From the NCBI RefSeq assembly GCF_009797025.1, contig NZ_CP047027.1:2976001-3040000 (forward strand): 64,000 nt of DNA. Reading direction: 5' to 3'. The translations under genes and the position numbers were made by a program. Shown here piece by piece: positions 28,179 to 35,879 of this stretch. Source of the DNA: Cellulophaga sp. L1A9 (GTDB taxonomy: Bacteria; Bacteroidota; Bacteroidia; Flavobacteriales; Flavobacteriaceae). Positions within the stretch are counted from its first letter, which is position 1, and each line of letters starts with the position of its first letter. The notes below the pieces were generated by a model, which saw nothing but the letters and a program-made list of their open reading frames with translations, made no database searches and was not told the origin of the DNA.

Positions 28179-28739
28179 ATGAAAATTACCAAGAAAACAG
28201 TATTAAATATTTTATTGTTTGCATTTATTCTTTCATTTTTTGTTACTCCTTTAGGGGATTATAGCAAAGTGCTATTGAATAAAATTTTCTCTTTCAGTCC
28301 TTCAGTTACTGAGGAATCCGATAGAAATAAGATTACAGATTATAATTGGACTCTAAAAGATGAAAACTGGAATTTTTTCAATTTTAAAAAATCAAAAGGA
28401 AAAGTTGTATTTGTAAATTTCTTCGCATCATGGGTGCTTCCTTGTGAGGCAGAATTGCAAAGTATTCAAACATTATATGATAAATATGAAGGTAAAGTAG
28501 ATTTTTATATTATTTCTGACGAAGAAAGAGCGCCTGTTGAAACTTTTATGGCAGAACAAAACCTAAACTTTCCTGTTACCTACTTATTCATTGGAGAGAA
28601 AATGCCTTTAACAGATATTAAAGCACCAACTTCTTATTTAATTGATAAAGAAGGTAATATTGTTATTCATAAGGAAGGAATTGCGGATTGGGATAATTCT
28701 AAAATTTATGACTTAATTGACAGACTTTTAGCAAAATAA
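28179..28739 (+). CDS. TlpA-like thioredoxin-fold protein lacking the first active-site Cys
   Basis: 186 residues. An N-terminal membrane anchor (residues 10-25) is followed by a TlpA/ResA-like thioredoxin domain (VVFVNFFASWVLPCEAEL; PTSYLIDKEGNIVIH). The active site that should be WCxPC reads Trp85-Val-Leu-Pro-Cys89, so Cys86 is replaced by Val and the protein cannot form the normal disulfide. The next gene is a paralogue with an intact WCPPC site at the same positions. Possible roles are binding partner, monothiol enzyme or decaying duplicate. The stop codon overlaps the start of the next gene by one base (TAATG). Confidence 0.88.
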   Translation: MKITKKTVLNILLFAFILSFFVTPLGDYSKVLLNKIFSFSPSVTEESDRNKITDYNWTLKDENWNFFNFKKSKGKVVFVNFFASWVLPCEAELQSIQTLYDKYEGKVDFYIISDEERAPVETFMAEQNLNFPVTYLFIGEKMPLTDIKAPTSYLIDKEGNIVIHKEGIADWDNSKIYDLIDRLLAK

Positions 28740-29299
28740 TGAAATTCACTAGGGATAAAATTATAAACTTTGTGGTACTTATTGCTGCAGGTATTATTTT
28801 GTTTACACCCCTAGGTTTTCCTGTTAAAGTATTTGTGAATAAACTTATTTCTTTTGCTCCTTCTGAAGTTGATAAGGGTGAGCAATTGAAGCTCACTGAT
28901 TATAATTGGAAATTAAATTCCTTAGATCATCATACGTTAAACTTTGAACGTTATAAAGATCGTGTTATCATCGTGAACTTTTGGGCCACATGGTGTCCGC
29001 CTTGTGTAGCAGAAATGCCAGAATTTCAGGAGCTGTATCAGGATTATAAGGATAAGGTAGTCTTTCTATTCGTTACCAATGATGATCAGCAGAAGGTAGC
29101 TGCTTTTATGGCAAAAAAGCAATATACCTTACCTGTATATTACCCAAAAAGTACAACACCAGATTTACTGCAGTCTACTGCTATCCCCGCAACCTTCATC
29201 ATCAATAAGAATGGAGAAATTGTAGTAGATAAAACAGGTTCAGCTAATTGGAATAGCGAGAAAATTAGAAAGTTATTAGACCGTCTAATTTTGCAATAA
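28739..29299 (+). CDS. TlpA-like thiol-disulfide oxidoreductase
   Basis: 186 residues, equal in length and layout to the upstream paralogue: a membrane anchor (residues 8-26), then a thioredoxin domain in the periplasm with intact active site Trp85-Cys86-Pro-Pro-Cys89 (FWATWCPPCVAEMP) and the cis-Pro region AIPATFIINKNGEIV. It probably reduces disulfides of exported proteins or cytochrome apoproteins. It overlaps the upstream gene by one base and ends two bases before the convergent crtZ stop, with no terminator seen between them. Confidence 0.92.
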   Translation: MKFTRDKIINFVVLIAAGIILFTPLGFPVKVFVNKLISFAPSEVDKGEQLKLTDYNWKLNSLDHHTLNFERYKDRVIIVNFWATWCPPCVAEMPEFQELYQDYKDKVVFLFVTNDDQQKVAAFMAKKQYTLPVYYPKSTTPDLLQSTAIPATFIINKNGEIVVDKTGSANWNSEKIRKLLDRLILQ

Positions 29300-29301
29300 C
29301 A

Positions 29302-29751
29302 TTATTTTTTAAAATATTTAAAAGGAACGAATAACATTCCAAAACACTCCCCATCTTCTTTTCCAGTGTGTTTATGATGCATTTTATGTGCTCTTCGAAC
29401 TCCTTTAGCGTATCGGCTATTGGCATTTCTAAAAAGCTTAAATCGTTGATGGATAAATATGTCATGAACTAAGAAATAAGCGGCACCATACGCCATAATA
29501 CCAAAGCCTATAGGTAAGCCATACCAAAACCAAGAGTTTACTCCTGTTAATATAAATGACATGCTGACTACCGCGTAAATGATAAAAAAAGCATCGTTAC
29601 GTTCAAACCAGGAATCGTGGTCTTTATGGTGGTGATCGCTATGCAACACCCACAAAAAACCATGCATTATGTATTTGTGGCTAAACCAGGCCATGAATTC
29701 CATAAAAGCGAATGTGCTAATAAATATAAGGATCCAGATAAGCGTATTCAT
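29302..29751 (-). CDS. crtZ: Beta-carotene hydroxylase
   Basis: 149 residues; hydroxylates the rings of beta-carotene to give zeaxanthin. It has four hydrophobic segments and the conserved di-iron histidine clusters: HKYIMHGFLW, HSDHHHKDHDSWFERND, HDIFIHQRF and RAHKMHHKHTG. The length and histidines fit CrtZ. It is the last gene of the crtI-crtB-crtZ operon, one base after the crtB stop. No lycopene cyclase gene is in the window, so that step must be encoded elsewhere. Confidence 0.93.
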   Translation of the reverse strand: MNTLIWILIFISTFAFMEFMAWFSHKYIMHGFLWVLHSDHHHKDHDSWFERNDAFFIIYAVVSMSFILTGVNSWFWYGLPIGFGIMAYGAAYFLVHDIFIHQRFKLFRNANSRYAKGVRRAHKMHHKHTGKEDGECFGMLFVPFKYFKK

Positions 29752-29752
29752 G

Positions 29753-30592
29753 TTATACTAAATTAAGTTTGTAATTTACATATGATTTTGCAAGGAGTCC
29801 AAATTTTTCATAATTCGGTACTCTAATTCTTGCGTTTTGTATTTCTAAAGGCGGTGTCCTTTGAAGTTTGGTCAATAGCCTTGAGTAGTATTTGTAGGCA
29901 GTATAAACCCCAAACTTTGCTGTGTGTGGTAATCTTTCAATCCCTTCATAGCCTAATTGGAAATCGGCTTTTATTTCGTCTACAATTCTTTTTTTTGATG
30001 CCTCGTCCAGCTGTTTTAGATTTGTATTTGGAAAATAGGTTCTGTTTAAGCCCTCAAAATCATCCTTTAAATCGCGTAAGAAATTTACTTTCTGAAAAGC
30101 AGAACCTAATGCCATTGCAGAGGTTTTTAAGCTTTCATAGCTTTCTTCATTTCCTTGAACAAAAACCTTTAAACACATTAGTCCCACAACATCTGCAGAG
30201 CCATAGATGTATTCTTTATATTCAGTATCTGTTTTGTATACTGTTTTATGAAGATCCATTCGCATGCTTTTCATAAAAGAATCTACCAAATGATACGGAA
30301 TATTATAGGTGTGATAGGTGTACTGAAAAGAATTTAGAATAGGATTAAGGCTAATTTTGTGCGTTAATGCATCTTTTAAATCATTTTCAAACTTATTGAA
30401 AAGCATCTCCTTGTCATAATCATGAAACGTATCTACGATTTCATCTGCAAAACGTACAAAGCCATAAATATTGTAAATGTCTCCGCGAATTGAAGAATGC
30501 AACATTTTTGTAGCTAATGAAAATGATGTACTGTATGATTCAGTAACTATTTTACTGCAGCCGTAAGAAACTTGGTCAAAAATACTTTTCAT
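29753..30592 (-). CDS. crtB: Phytoene synthase
   Basis: 279 residues; joins two geranylgeranyl diphosphates to phytoene. Both Asp-rich motifs are visible: Asp50-Glu-Ile-Val-Asp54 in FADEIVDTFHDYD and the second in NFLRDLKDDFEGLNR. YCSKIVT-like and the conserved YIYGSADVVGLMCLKVF region match the family. Gene order is crtI, 4-base gap, crtB, 1-base gap, crtZ, so it is translationally close-coupled. All catalytic residues look intact. Confidence 0.95.
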   Translation of the reverse strand: MKSIFDQVSYGCSKIVTESYSTSFSLATKMLHSSIRGDIYNIYGFVRFADEIVDTFHDYDKEMLFNKFENDLKDALTHKISLNPILNSFQYTYHTYNIPYHLVDSFMKSMRMDLHKTVYKTDTEYKEYIYGSADVVGLMCLKVFVQGNEESYESLKTSAMALGSAFQKVNFLRDLKDDFEGLNRTYFPNTNLKQLDEASKKRIVDEIKADFQLGYEGIERLPHTAKFGVYTAYKYYSRLLTKLQRTPPLEIQNARIRVPNYEKFGLLAKSYVNYKLNLV

Positions 30593-30596
30593 AATT

Positions 30597-32057
30597 TTAA
30601 TTATTTGATTTGGTAATCAATTCAGAGACTAATTTCCCTGAAATTAATGCAGGGGGAACTCCAGGTCCTGGAACGGTGAGCTGTCCAGTAAAAAATAAAT
30701 TTTTCACTTTCTTACTTTTAAGATTTGGTCTTAAAAATGCAGTTTGCGTTAAGGTATTTGCTAAACCATAAGCATTCCCTTTGTAAGAATTGTATTCTTC
30801 AATAAAATCATTTACGCAAAAGGACTCTTTAAATATAATATTGTTTTTTATTTTTTGATTTGTTTTTTCTTCAAATCTTTTAACAATCAAATTAAAATAT
30901 TCTTCTCTAACTTCTTCAGTGTCATTTAAATCCGGCGCAATAGGAATTAAGAAAAAGCCTGTTTCATTCTCTTTTGGTGCCATGCTTTTATCGGTCACCG
31001 ATGGGAAATTGGCATAGAATAATGGATTTTTAGGCCATTTGGGTTCATCGTAAATTTCTTCGGCATGCAGTTCAAAGTCAGTATCAAAAAATAAGTTGTG
31101 GTGCTCTACGTTTTTAATTTTTTTATCAAAACCTACATAAAATAAAAGTGAAGATGGAGCGAATGTTTTTTTACTCCAATACGCTTCGGTAAATTGCCGA
31201 TCTTCCTCTTTTAGTAAGGTTTCAGAATGATGGTAGTCTGCTCCGCTAAGTACAAAGTCGGCTAAATGTGTTTCTCCATTTGTGATTATTCCAATTGCTT
31301 TTTTATGCTCAACGAGTATTTTAGAAGCGGGACTATTTGTATTTATTTTAACTCCCAGCTCTTTTACTAGGCTTTCCATAGCTAAGATAATTTCATACAT
31401 ACCCCCTTTTGGGTGCCATGTTCCTAGACCGAAATCAGCGAAATTCATAAAGCTGTAAAATGATGGTGTTTTACTAGGTTTAGCTCCTAAAAAGAGAACA
31501 GGAAATTCTAAGGTTGATACCAGTTTTTTATTCTTAAATCTTTTTCTAACCTCTGAGCTTATGGTTTTAAAAAATTGATCTACTCTGGTAATGGTCTCAG
31601 GAGTAACTAATTCTAATGGGGACAGTCCTGGACGTAAAACTACTTTGTTAATTGCGATATCATAATTCTCCTGAGCTATGGCGATAAATTTCCGCAGCTG
31701 AATAGCACTGCCTTTTTCGATACGTTCAAATTCCTCACATATTTTATCCATGCAATCGCCAATGGTAATTACATCATCTGAAAAAAATATTTTATAAGCA
31801 GGATTAAGTTTGGCTAGCTGGTAATAATCTGATGTTTTTTTACCGAAATCACCAAAAAATTTATCAAAAATATCGGGCATCCAATACCAACTCGGACCCA
31901 TGTCAAAAGTAAATCCGTCTTTTTTTAGTTGACGTGCGCGTCCACCAACGGTACTATTTTTTTCGAAAATAGTAACCTCAAATCCGTCTTTAGCTAAATA
32001 AGCCGCAGCTGACAATGAGGAGAATCCAGAGCCAATTATTATTACCTTTTTTTTCAT
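30597..32057 (-). CDS. crtI: Phytoene desaturase
   Basis: 486 residues; FAD-dependent desaturation of phytoene towards lycopene. The N-terminus has the dinucleotide-binding motif IIGSGFSSLSAAAYLAKDGF then EKNSTVGGRAR, and the C-terminus has the FAD motif LFFTGQLTVPGPGVPPALI. The length is normal for bacterial CrtI. It is 15 bases after the CarH-like regulator gene and 4 bases before crtB. The regulator-first order suggests that light or B12 status controls this gene with the rest. Confidence 0.95.
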   Translation of the reverse strand: MKKKVIIIGSGFSSLSAAAYLAKDGFEVTIFEKNSTVGGRARQLKKDGFTFDMGPSWYWMPDIFDKFFGDFGKKTSDYYQLAKLNPAYKIFFSDDVITIGDCMDKICEEFERIEKGSAIQLRKFIAIAQENYDIAINKVVLRPGLSPLELVTPETITRVDQFFKTISSEVRKRFKNKKLVSTLEFPVLFLGAKPSKTPSFYSFMNFADFGLGTWHPKGGMYEIILAMESLVKELGVKINTNSPASKILVEHKKAIGIITNGETHLADFVLSGADYHHSETLLKEEDRQFTEAYWSKKTFAPSSLLFYVGFDKKIKNVEHHNLFFDTDFELHAEEIYDEPKWPKNPLFYANFPSVTDKSMAPKENETGFFLIPIAPDLNDTEEVREEYFNLIVKRFEEKTNQKIKNNIIFKESFCVNDFIEEYNSYKGNAYGLANTLTQTAFLRPNLKSKKVKNLFFTGQLTVPGPGVPPALISGKLVSELITKSNN

Positions 32058-32072
32058 TTACTTTTTAGAATA

Positions 32073-32972
32073 TTATAATTCACTTACAAGTTTTTCTATG
32101 GACTTGAATTTTTTTATGTTTTTAGGGAGCATGTCTGCTTGTATGTGTTGTACTTGATGTCCTAAAATCCAAAATTTATAATTGTTGTCAATGCCTAGTT
32201 CTTGATGGAAGTTCTCAATGTATTTACGGAGCTTCCCTTTATTGGGTTCAACAGTGAAATAGGATAAGAAATAAATATTTTCACAATAGCCGAGTAAATC
32301 TTTTAAGCATTCTATGGGAACGGTCTGACCTAAATAGATTGTTTTGTACCCTTTTAACGTTATTTCATAATTTAAATAGAGTAAACCAATATCATGAATC
32401 TCATTATCAGGTAAGAAAAGCACAAATGTTTTGTCTGTTTTTGTAGGCTTATTAACTAATAATTTTTCTGTATTTAGTATAATCTTTTGTTTAATGAGAT
32501 TGGTTATGAAATGCTCATGAGACGGACTCACAGCATTATTTTGCCAAAGCAAACCCAATTCATTGAGGAGCGGAATAAAAGCTTCATAAAATACTTCTTT
32601 AAAGCTGCTTTCTGTTAATAGGCTGTTGTACGTGTTATAAAATAAATTGGAGTCAAAATTTACCATGGCTATTTTAAAAGAATTTATAGCATGGTTCTTA
32701 ACTGTTTTTTTTTCAATGACTTCTTGAACGAAGTTTGGAATTTCGGTATCAGGAATTTGAGCAATTTTAGAAATCTTATGTCCGTTATTATAAAGTAACG
32801 TAATGTTTAAAAGCTTTTGTAAACTTTTAAGACTATAATTTCTAATGTTGGTTGTCGTCCGTTCTGGTTCCAGTAAATTGTACCTTTTTTCCCAGATACG
32901 AATCGTATGGGCTTTTATTCCAGATAAATTTTCCAAATCTCTAATACTAAAGTATTTTTTCACGTTGTTCAT
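32073..32972 (-). CDS. CarH-like MerR-family regulator with B12-binding (photoreceptor) domain
   Basis: 299 residues. Residues about 7-75 are a MerR helix-turn-helix (FSIRDLENLSGIKAHTIRIW; the family signature RIWEKRY). Residues about 90-299 are a cobalamin-binding domain of the CarH/LitR type. The light-sensing signature Trp-x9-Glu-His is present (Trp143, Glu153, His154), as is Glu-x-His-x-x-Gly (Glu191, His193, Gly196), where His193 would be the lower axial B12 ligand. In known CarH, darkness with adenosylcobalamin gives a DNA-binding tetramer that represses carotenoid genes, and light releases it. It is the first gene of the crt operon, with a palindrome over its promoter (32982-33009). 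Confidence 0.9.
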   Translation of the reverse strand: MNNVKKYFSIRDLENLSGIKAHTIRIWEKRYNLLEPERTTTNIRNYSLKSLQKLLNITLLYNNGHKISKIAQIPDTEIPNFVQEVIEKKTVKNHAINSFKIAMVNFDSNLFYNTYNSLLTESSFKEVFYEAFIPLLNELGLLWQNNAVSPSHEHFITNLIKQKIILNTEKLLVNKPTKTDKTFVLFLPDNEIHDIGLLYLNYEITLKGYKTIYLGQTVPIECLKDLLGYCENIYFLSYFTVEPNKGKLRKYIENFHQELGIDNNYKFWILGHQVQHIQADMLPKNIKKFKSIEKLVSEL

Positions 32973-32981
32973 TTATTTTGA

Positions 32982-33009
32982 AAAAAGGTTAAACAAATTT
33001 AACCTTTTT
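32982..33009 (-). promoter_or_regulatory. Palindromic operator over the carH-crt promoter
   Basis: Perfect 12-base arms AAAAAGGTTAAA / TTTAACCTTTTT with a 4-base centre. The minus-strand -7 element TAAATTTG (33001 to 32994) lies inside the palindrome, so a bound regulator would block the promoter. It ends 10 bases before the regulator start codon. MerR-type regulators often bind such sites. Confidence 0.65.
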
Positions 33010-33092
33010 AATGATTGAAATGTTTTTTTTTGGTCTCTTTTTTAAAAGAGAAATGAAAGAAGTTTATTTTAGGTGGGAATATGCGCGTAACA

Positions 33093-33131
33093 AAAAAGTC
33101 ATTTAAGAAATAATTTCTTAAATGACTTATG
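33093..33131 (-). terminator. Terminator after tRNA-Leu
   Basis: Stem AAGTCATTTAAGAAA / TTTCTTAAATGACTT with a TAA loop; on the minus strand it ends in TTTTTTG. It directly follows the tRNA. Confidence 0.9.
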
Positions 33132-33215
33132 TGCCCACGACTAGATTCGAACTAGCACGTCCTTGCGAACACCACCCCCTCAAGGTGGCATGTCTACCAA
33201 TTTCACCACGTGGGC
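33132..33215 (-). tRNA. tRNA-Leu (anticodon GAG)
   Basis: 84 bases on the minus strand with a 7-bp acceptor stem (GCCCACG / CGTGGGC), D arm, anticodon stem CCACC / GGTGG with loop TTGAGGG, a long variable arm typical of class II tRNAs, and T arm CTAGTTCGAATCTAG. CCA is not encoded. A -7 box lies just upstream at 33228-33235. Confidence 0.95.
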
Positions 33216-33227
33216 ATTTTGAGATTG

Positions 33228-33235
33228 CAAATTTA
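33228..33235 (-). promoter_or_regulatory. -7 promoter element of tRNA-Leu
   Basis: On the minus strand TAAATTTG, ending 12 bases before the tRNA 5' end. A TTG occurs only 12 bases upstream, not at the normal 19-20. Confidence 0.5.
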
Positions 33236-33302
33236 CTAAACTTTTTTCAACCTCATTTTATTTTTTATTCAAAACTTATTTTATAAAAAGGGATCTTTTT
33301 TT

Positions 33303-33332
33303 TTGGTATTTTAAAATAATACCATATTTTTG
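33303..33332 (+). promoter_or_regulatory. Promoter of the xylose operon with an operator in its spacer
   Basis: TTG (33303-33305), a 19-base spacer and TATTTTTG (33325-33332) form a full consensus promoter. The spacer holds an inverted repeat, arms GGTATT / AATACC (33305-33323), placed between the two promoter elements, where a repressor would block polymerase. Confidence 0.75.
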
Positions 33333-33335
33333 ACA

Positions 33336-33357
33336 CGTACCAGAACAGACCAGTACG
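33336..33357 (+). promoter_or_regulatory. Second possible operator at the xylose operon start of transcription
   Basis: Arms CGTAC / GTACG with 12 bases between. Inside, ACCAG occurs at 33339 and 33349, exactly 10 bases apart. The site covers the expected transcription start near 33339. It fits a GntR-type operator but is weaker evidence than the spacer palindrome. Confidence 0.45.
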
Positions 33358-33367
33358 GTTGATGATT

Positions 33368-34366
33368 ATGCAAAATAGCTTTAGTTTTATTATTGATCAC
33401 GATAGTGATGTGCCAAAATATCAGCAAATTGTTGATATAATCAACCAGTCTATTGCTAAGGATGTTTTGGCTATTGGTGATTCTTTGCCTTCTGTAAACT
33501 CCTTTTGTCAAGAACATCATCTATCAAGAGATACCGTTTTTAAGGCGTATACAATTCTGAAAGAGAATGGGGTTATAAAATCTGTTCCTAATAAAGGGTA
33601 TTATATCGCGAGTAAAAACAGAAAAGTACTACTAGTTTTGGACACCTTTAAGGCGTATAAAGAAGTGTTGTATCATTCTTTTATTAATGAAATGGAAGAT
33701 GATATTATTACCGATGTTCAATTTCACCATTATAATATTGAAAATTTTAAAACCATACTTAATAATAGTTTAGGAAAATATTATAAGTACGTAGTAATGG
33801 GCTTCGATCATAAACAAGTGTCAAAAACCTTAGCTAAAATCCCGAACAATGATTTGTTATTAATAGATTGGAATATTAATTCAAGTCCAAAAAATAATTA
33901 TGTTTTTCAAGATTTTGGAGTCTCTTTTTATAAAGGATTAGAAGCTATTACAGAAAACTTTAAGAAGTATACAGCGCTTCATTTCCTGTATCCAAACTAT
34001 ACTAATCACGCCAAGGAAACGGTAGATTATTTTGAGAGGTATTGTAAGGACAACAACTTCGATTATCAGATTAAAACAAATCCGCAGGAATATAACATAG
34101 AAAAAGGGATAGCTTACATTAGTGTGAGTGACCGCGTATTGGGTGTTTTTTTAGAACAGTGTCGTAAACAAAATTTTGAACCAGGCGTAGATGTAGGCTT
34201 TTTGTCCTATAACGATACCCCCATGAAAAAATTTATTTATAAAGGAATAACGGTGGTGACTACTGATTTTGAGCAGTTGGGCATAAGTGCCGCAAAATTT
34301 ATCAATTCAGATAAACCACTTCAAGTTTATGTGCCCACAAAAATTATAGTAAGAGATTCATTATAA
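33368..34366 (+). CDS. GntR-family regulator with LacI-type ligand-binding domain
   Basis: About 332 residues. The N-terminal winged helix of GntR type covers residues about 10-75 (DVPKYQQIVDIINQSI, GDSLPSVNSFCQEHHLSR, DTVFKAYTILKENGVI). The rest resembles the periplasmic-binding-protein fold of LacI regulators (VGFLSYNDTPMKKFIYKGI, VVTTDFEQLGISAAKFI). As the first gene of a xylose operon, with the next start 4 bases away, it is very likely the xylose-responsive regulator, binding xylose or a phosphorylated intermediate (inference). The ATG at 33368 was chosen; 33362 is also possible. Confidence 0.85.
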   Translation: MQNSFSFIIDHDSDVPKYQQIVDIINQSIAKDVLAIGDSLPSVNSFCQEHHLSRDTVFKAYTILKENGVIKSVPNKGYYIASKNRKVLLVLDTFKAYKEVLYHSFINEMEDDIITDVQFHHYNIENFKTILNNSLGKYYKYVVMGFDHKQVSKTLAKIPNNDLLLIDWNINSSPKNNYVFQDFGVSFYKGLEAITENFKKYTALHFLYPNYTNHAKETVDYFERYCKDNNFDYQIKTNPQEYNIEKGIAYISVSDRVLGVFLEQCRKQNFEPGVDVGFLSYNDTPMKKFIYKGITVVTTDFEQLGISAAKFINSDKPLQVYVPTKIIVRDSL

Positions 34367-34370
34367 CAAT

Positions 34371-35855
34371 ATGTACTACATAGGATTCGATTTAGGAAGT
34401 TCGTCTATAAAAGCGGCTTTAGTAGAGATTAAAACAGGAAAAAGTCTAGGTGTCGTTCAAGAACCAGAGACAGAAATGAGCATGCTTGCCTTGAAAAATG
34501 GATGGGCAGAGCAAAACCCTGATGATTGGTGGAAACACATTTGTAAAGCTATTGAGCGCTTAAAAAGAAAGTATGCTGTTTCTAAAGCAGATATTAAAGG
34601 GATTGGTATTTCGTACCAAATGCATGGGCTTGTCATTGTAGATAAGGAAGGGAAACCACTTAGGAAAAGTATAATATGGTGTGATAGTAGAGCAGTAGAA
34701 ATTGGTAATACCGCTTTTGAAGCCCTAGGGGAAGAAAAGTGTGCTGCTCATTTACTAAACTCCCCCGCTAATTTTACAGCCTCGAAATTAAGATGGGTTA
34801 AAGAAAATGAACCAGATGTATATGCTAAAATTCACAAGTTTATGCTGCCTGGCGATTATATCGCTTATAAATTCTCCAATAAAATAAATACGACCATCTC
34901 AGGTTTGTCTGAGGGTATTTTTTGGGATTTTAAAACCGATAGTATTGCTCAATTTCTTTTAGACTACTACGGAATAGAAGAGGCACTTGTACCTACAATA
35001 GTAGATACTTTTGGTTTGCAATCTAAGGTAGATGAAAAAGGCGCTAAAGAGAGTGGCTTGGCTATTGGGACTCCAGTTTTTTATAGAGCAGGAGACCAGC
35101 CCAACAATGCATTGTCTTTAAATGTATTTAATCCGGGAGAAGTAGCTGCTACAGGGGGGACTTCTGGTGTGGTTTACGCGGTAACAGATAGTTTGTCTGG
35201 TAAAGAAAGCACACGCGTAAATAATTTTGCACACGTAAATTATAAAAAATCAGATCCGCGTATTGGTAAGTTATTAAATATCAATGGCGCAGGAATACAA
35301 TACCGTTGGTTGTTAAATAACCTAGCAGTTAACTCGTATGAAGAGATGAATATGCTAGCCTCAGAAATAGGAATAGGTTCAGATGGGGTTTGTATGCTTC
35401 CTTTTGGGAATGGTGCAGAGCGTATGCTTAATAATAAAGATATTGGGACAAGGTTGGTCAACGTAAATCTTAACAACCATCATAAAGGGCATTTATGTAG
35501 AGCTGCTTTAGAAGGTATCGCCTTTTCTTTTGTCTACGGCATGGAAATTTTAAAATCTGATGGCATTGATGTACATGTAATTCGGGCAGGAAATGACAAT
35601 TTATTTCGATCAGAAATTTTCGCAAATACAGTGGCCACCTTAATAGGGTATGAAATAGAAATATATAATACTACGGGCGCCATTGGAGCAGCAAGAGCTG
35701 CCGGTTTACATGAGGGTGATTTTGATACCTATGGTAAATTAATCATGGATAATGATCACGTGATGACTTTTATGCCCTTTAAGGATAAAAAGCCGTATCA
35801 AGAGGCCTATCAAAATTGGAAAAAAGAATTAGAACTCGTTTTAAATAATAAATAA
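34371..35855 (+). CDS. xylB: Xylulokinase
   Basis: 494 residues of the FGGY carbohydrate kinase family; phosphorylates D-xylulose. The N-terminal ATPase motif is YIGFDLGSSSIKAALVE, followed by GIGISYQMHGLVIVD, the substrate region SIIWCDSRAVEIGN, and a C-terminal ATP site AATGGTSGVVYAV and AGNDNLFRSEIFANT. It starts 4 bases after the regulator gene and precedes xylA by 24 bases. The identity as xylulokinase is supported by that context, since FGGY kinases are hard to tell apart by sequence. Confidence 0.92.
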   Translation: MYYIGFDLGSSSIKAALVEIKTGKSLGVVQEPETEMSMLALKNGWAEQNPDDWWKHICKAIERLKRKYAVSKADIKGIGISYQMHGLVIVDKEGKPLRKSIIWCDSRAVEIGNTAFEALGEEKCAAHLLNSPANFTASKLRWVKENEPDVYAKIHKFMLPGDYIAYKFSNKINTTISGLSEGIFWDFKTDSIAQFLLDYYGIEEALVPTIVDTFGLQSKVDEKGAKESGLAIGTPVFYRAGDQPNNALSLNVFNPGEVAATGGTSGVVYAVTDSLSGKESTRVNNFAHVNYKKSDPRIGKLLNINGAGIQYRWLLNNLAVNSYEEMNMLASEIGIGSDGVCMLPFGNGAERMLNNKDIGTRLVNVNLNNHHKGHLCRAALEGIAFSFVYGMEILKSDGIDVHVIRAGNDNLFRSEIFANTVATLIGYEIEIYNTTGAIGAARAAGLHEGDFDTYGKLIMDNDHVMTFMPFKDKKPYQEAYQNWKKELELVLNNK

Positions 35856-35879
35856 AATAACAACTTAAAATTAAGTAAC

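Noticed and set aside
30597..32972. Carotenoid operon as a horizontally acquired island
   Set aside because: Base composition and codon use look like the surroundings, and no mobile genes or flanking repeats are seen.
32982..33009. carH palindrome as a Rho-independent terminator
   Set aside because: The tRNA-Leu upstream already has a strong terminator, and a promoter box lies inside the palindrome.
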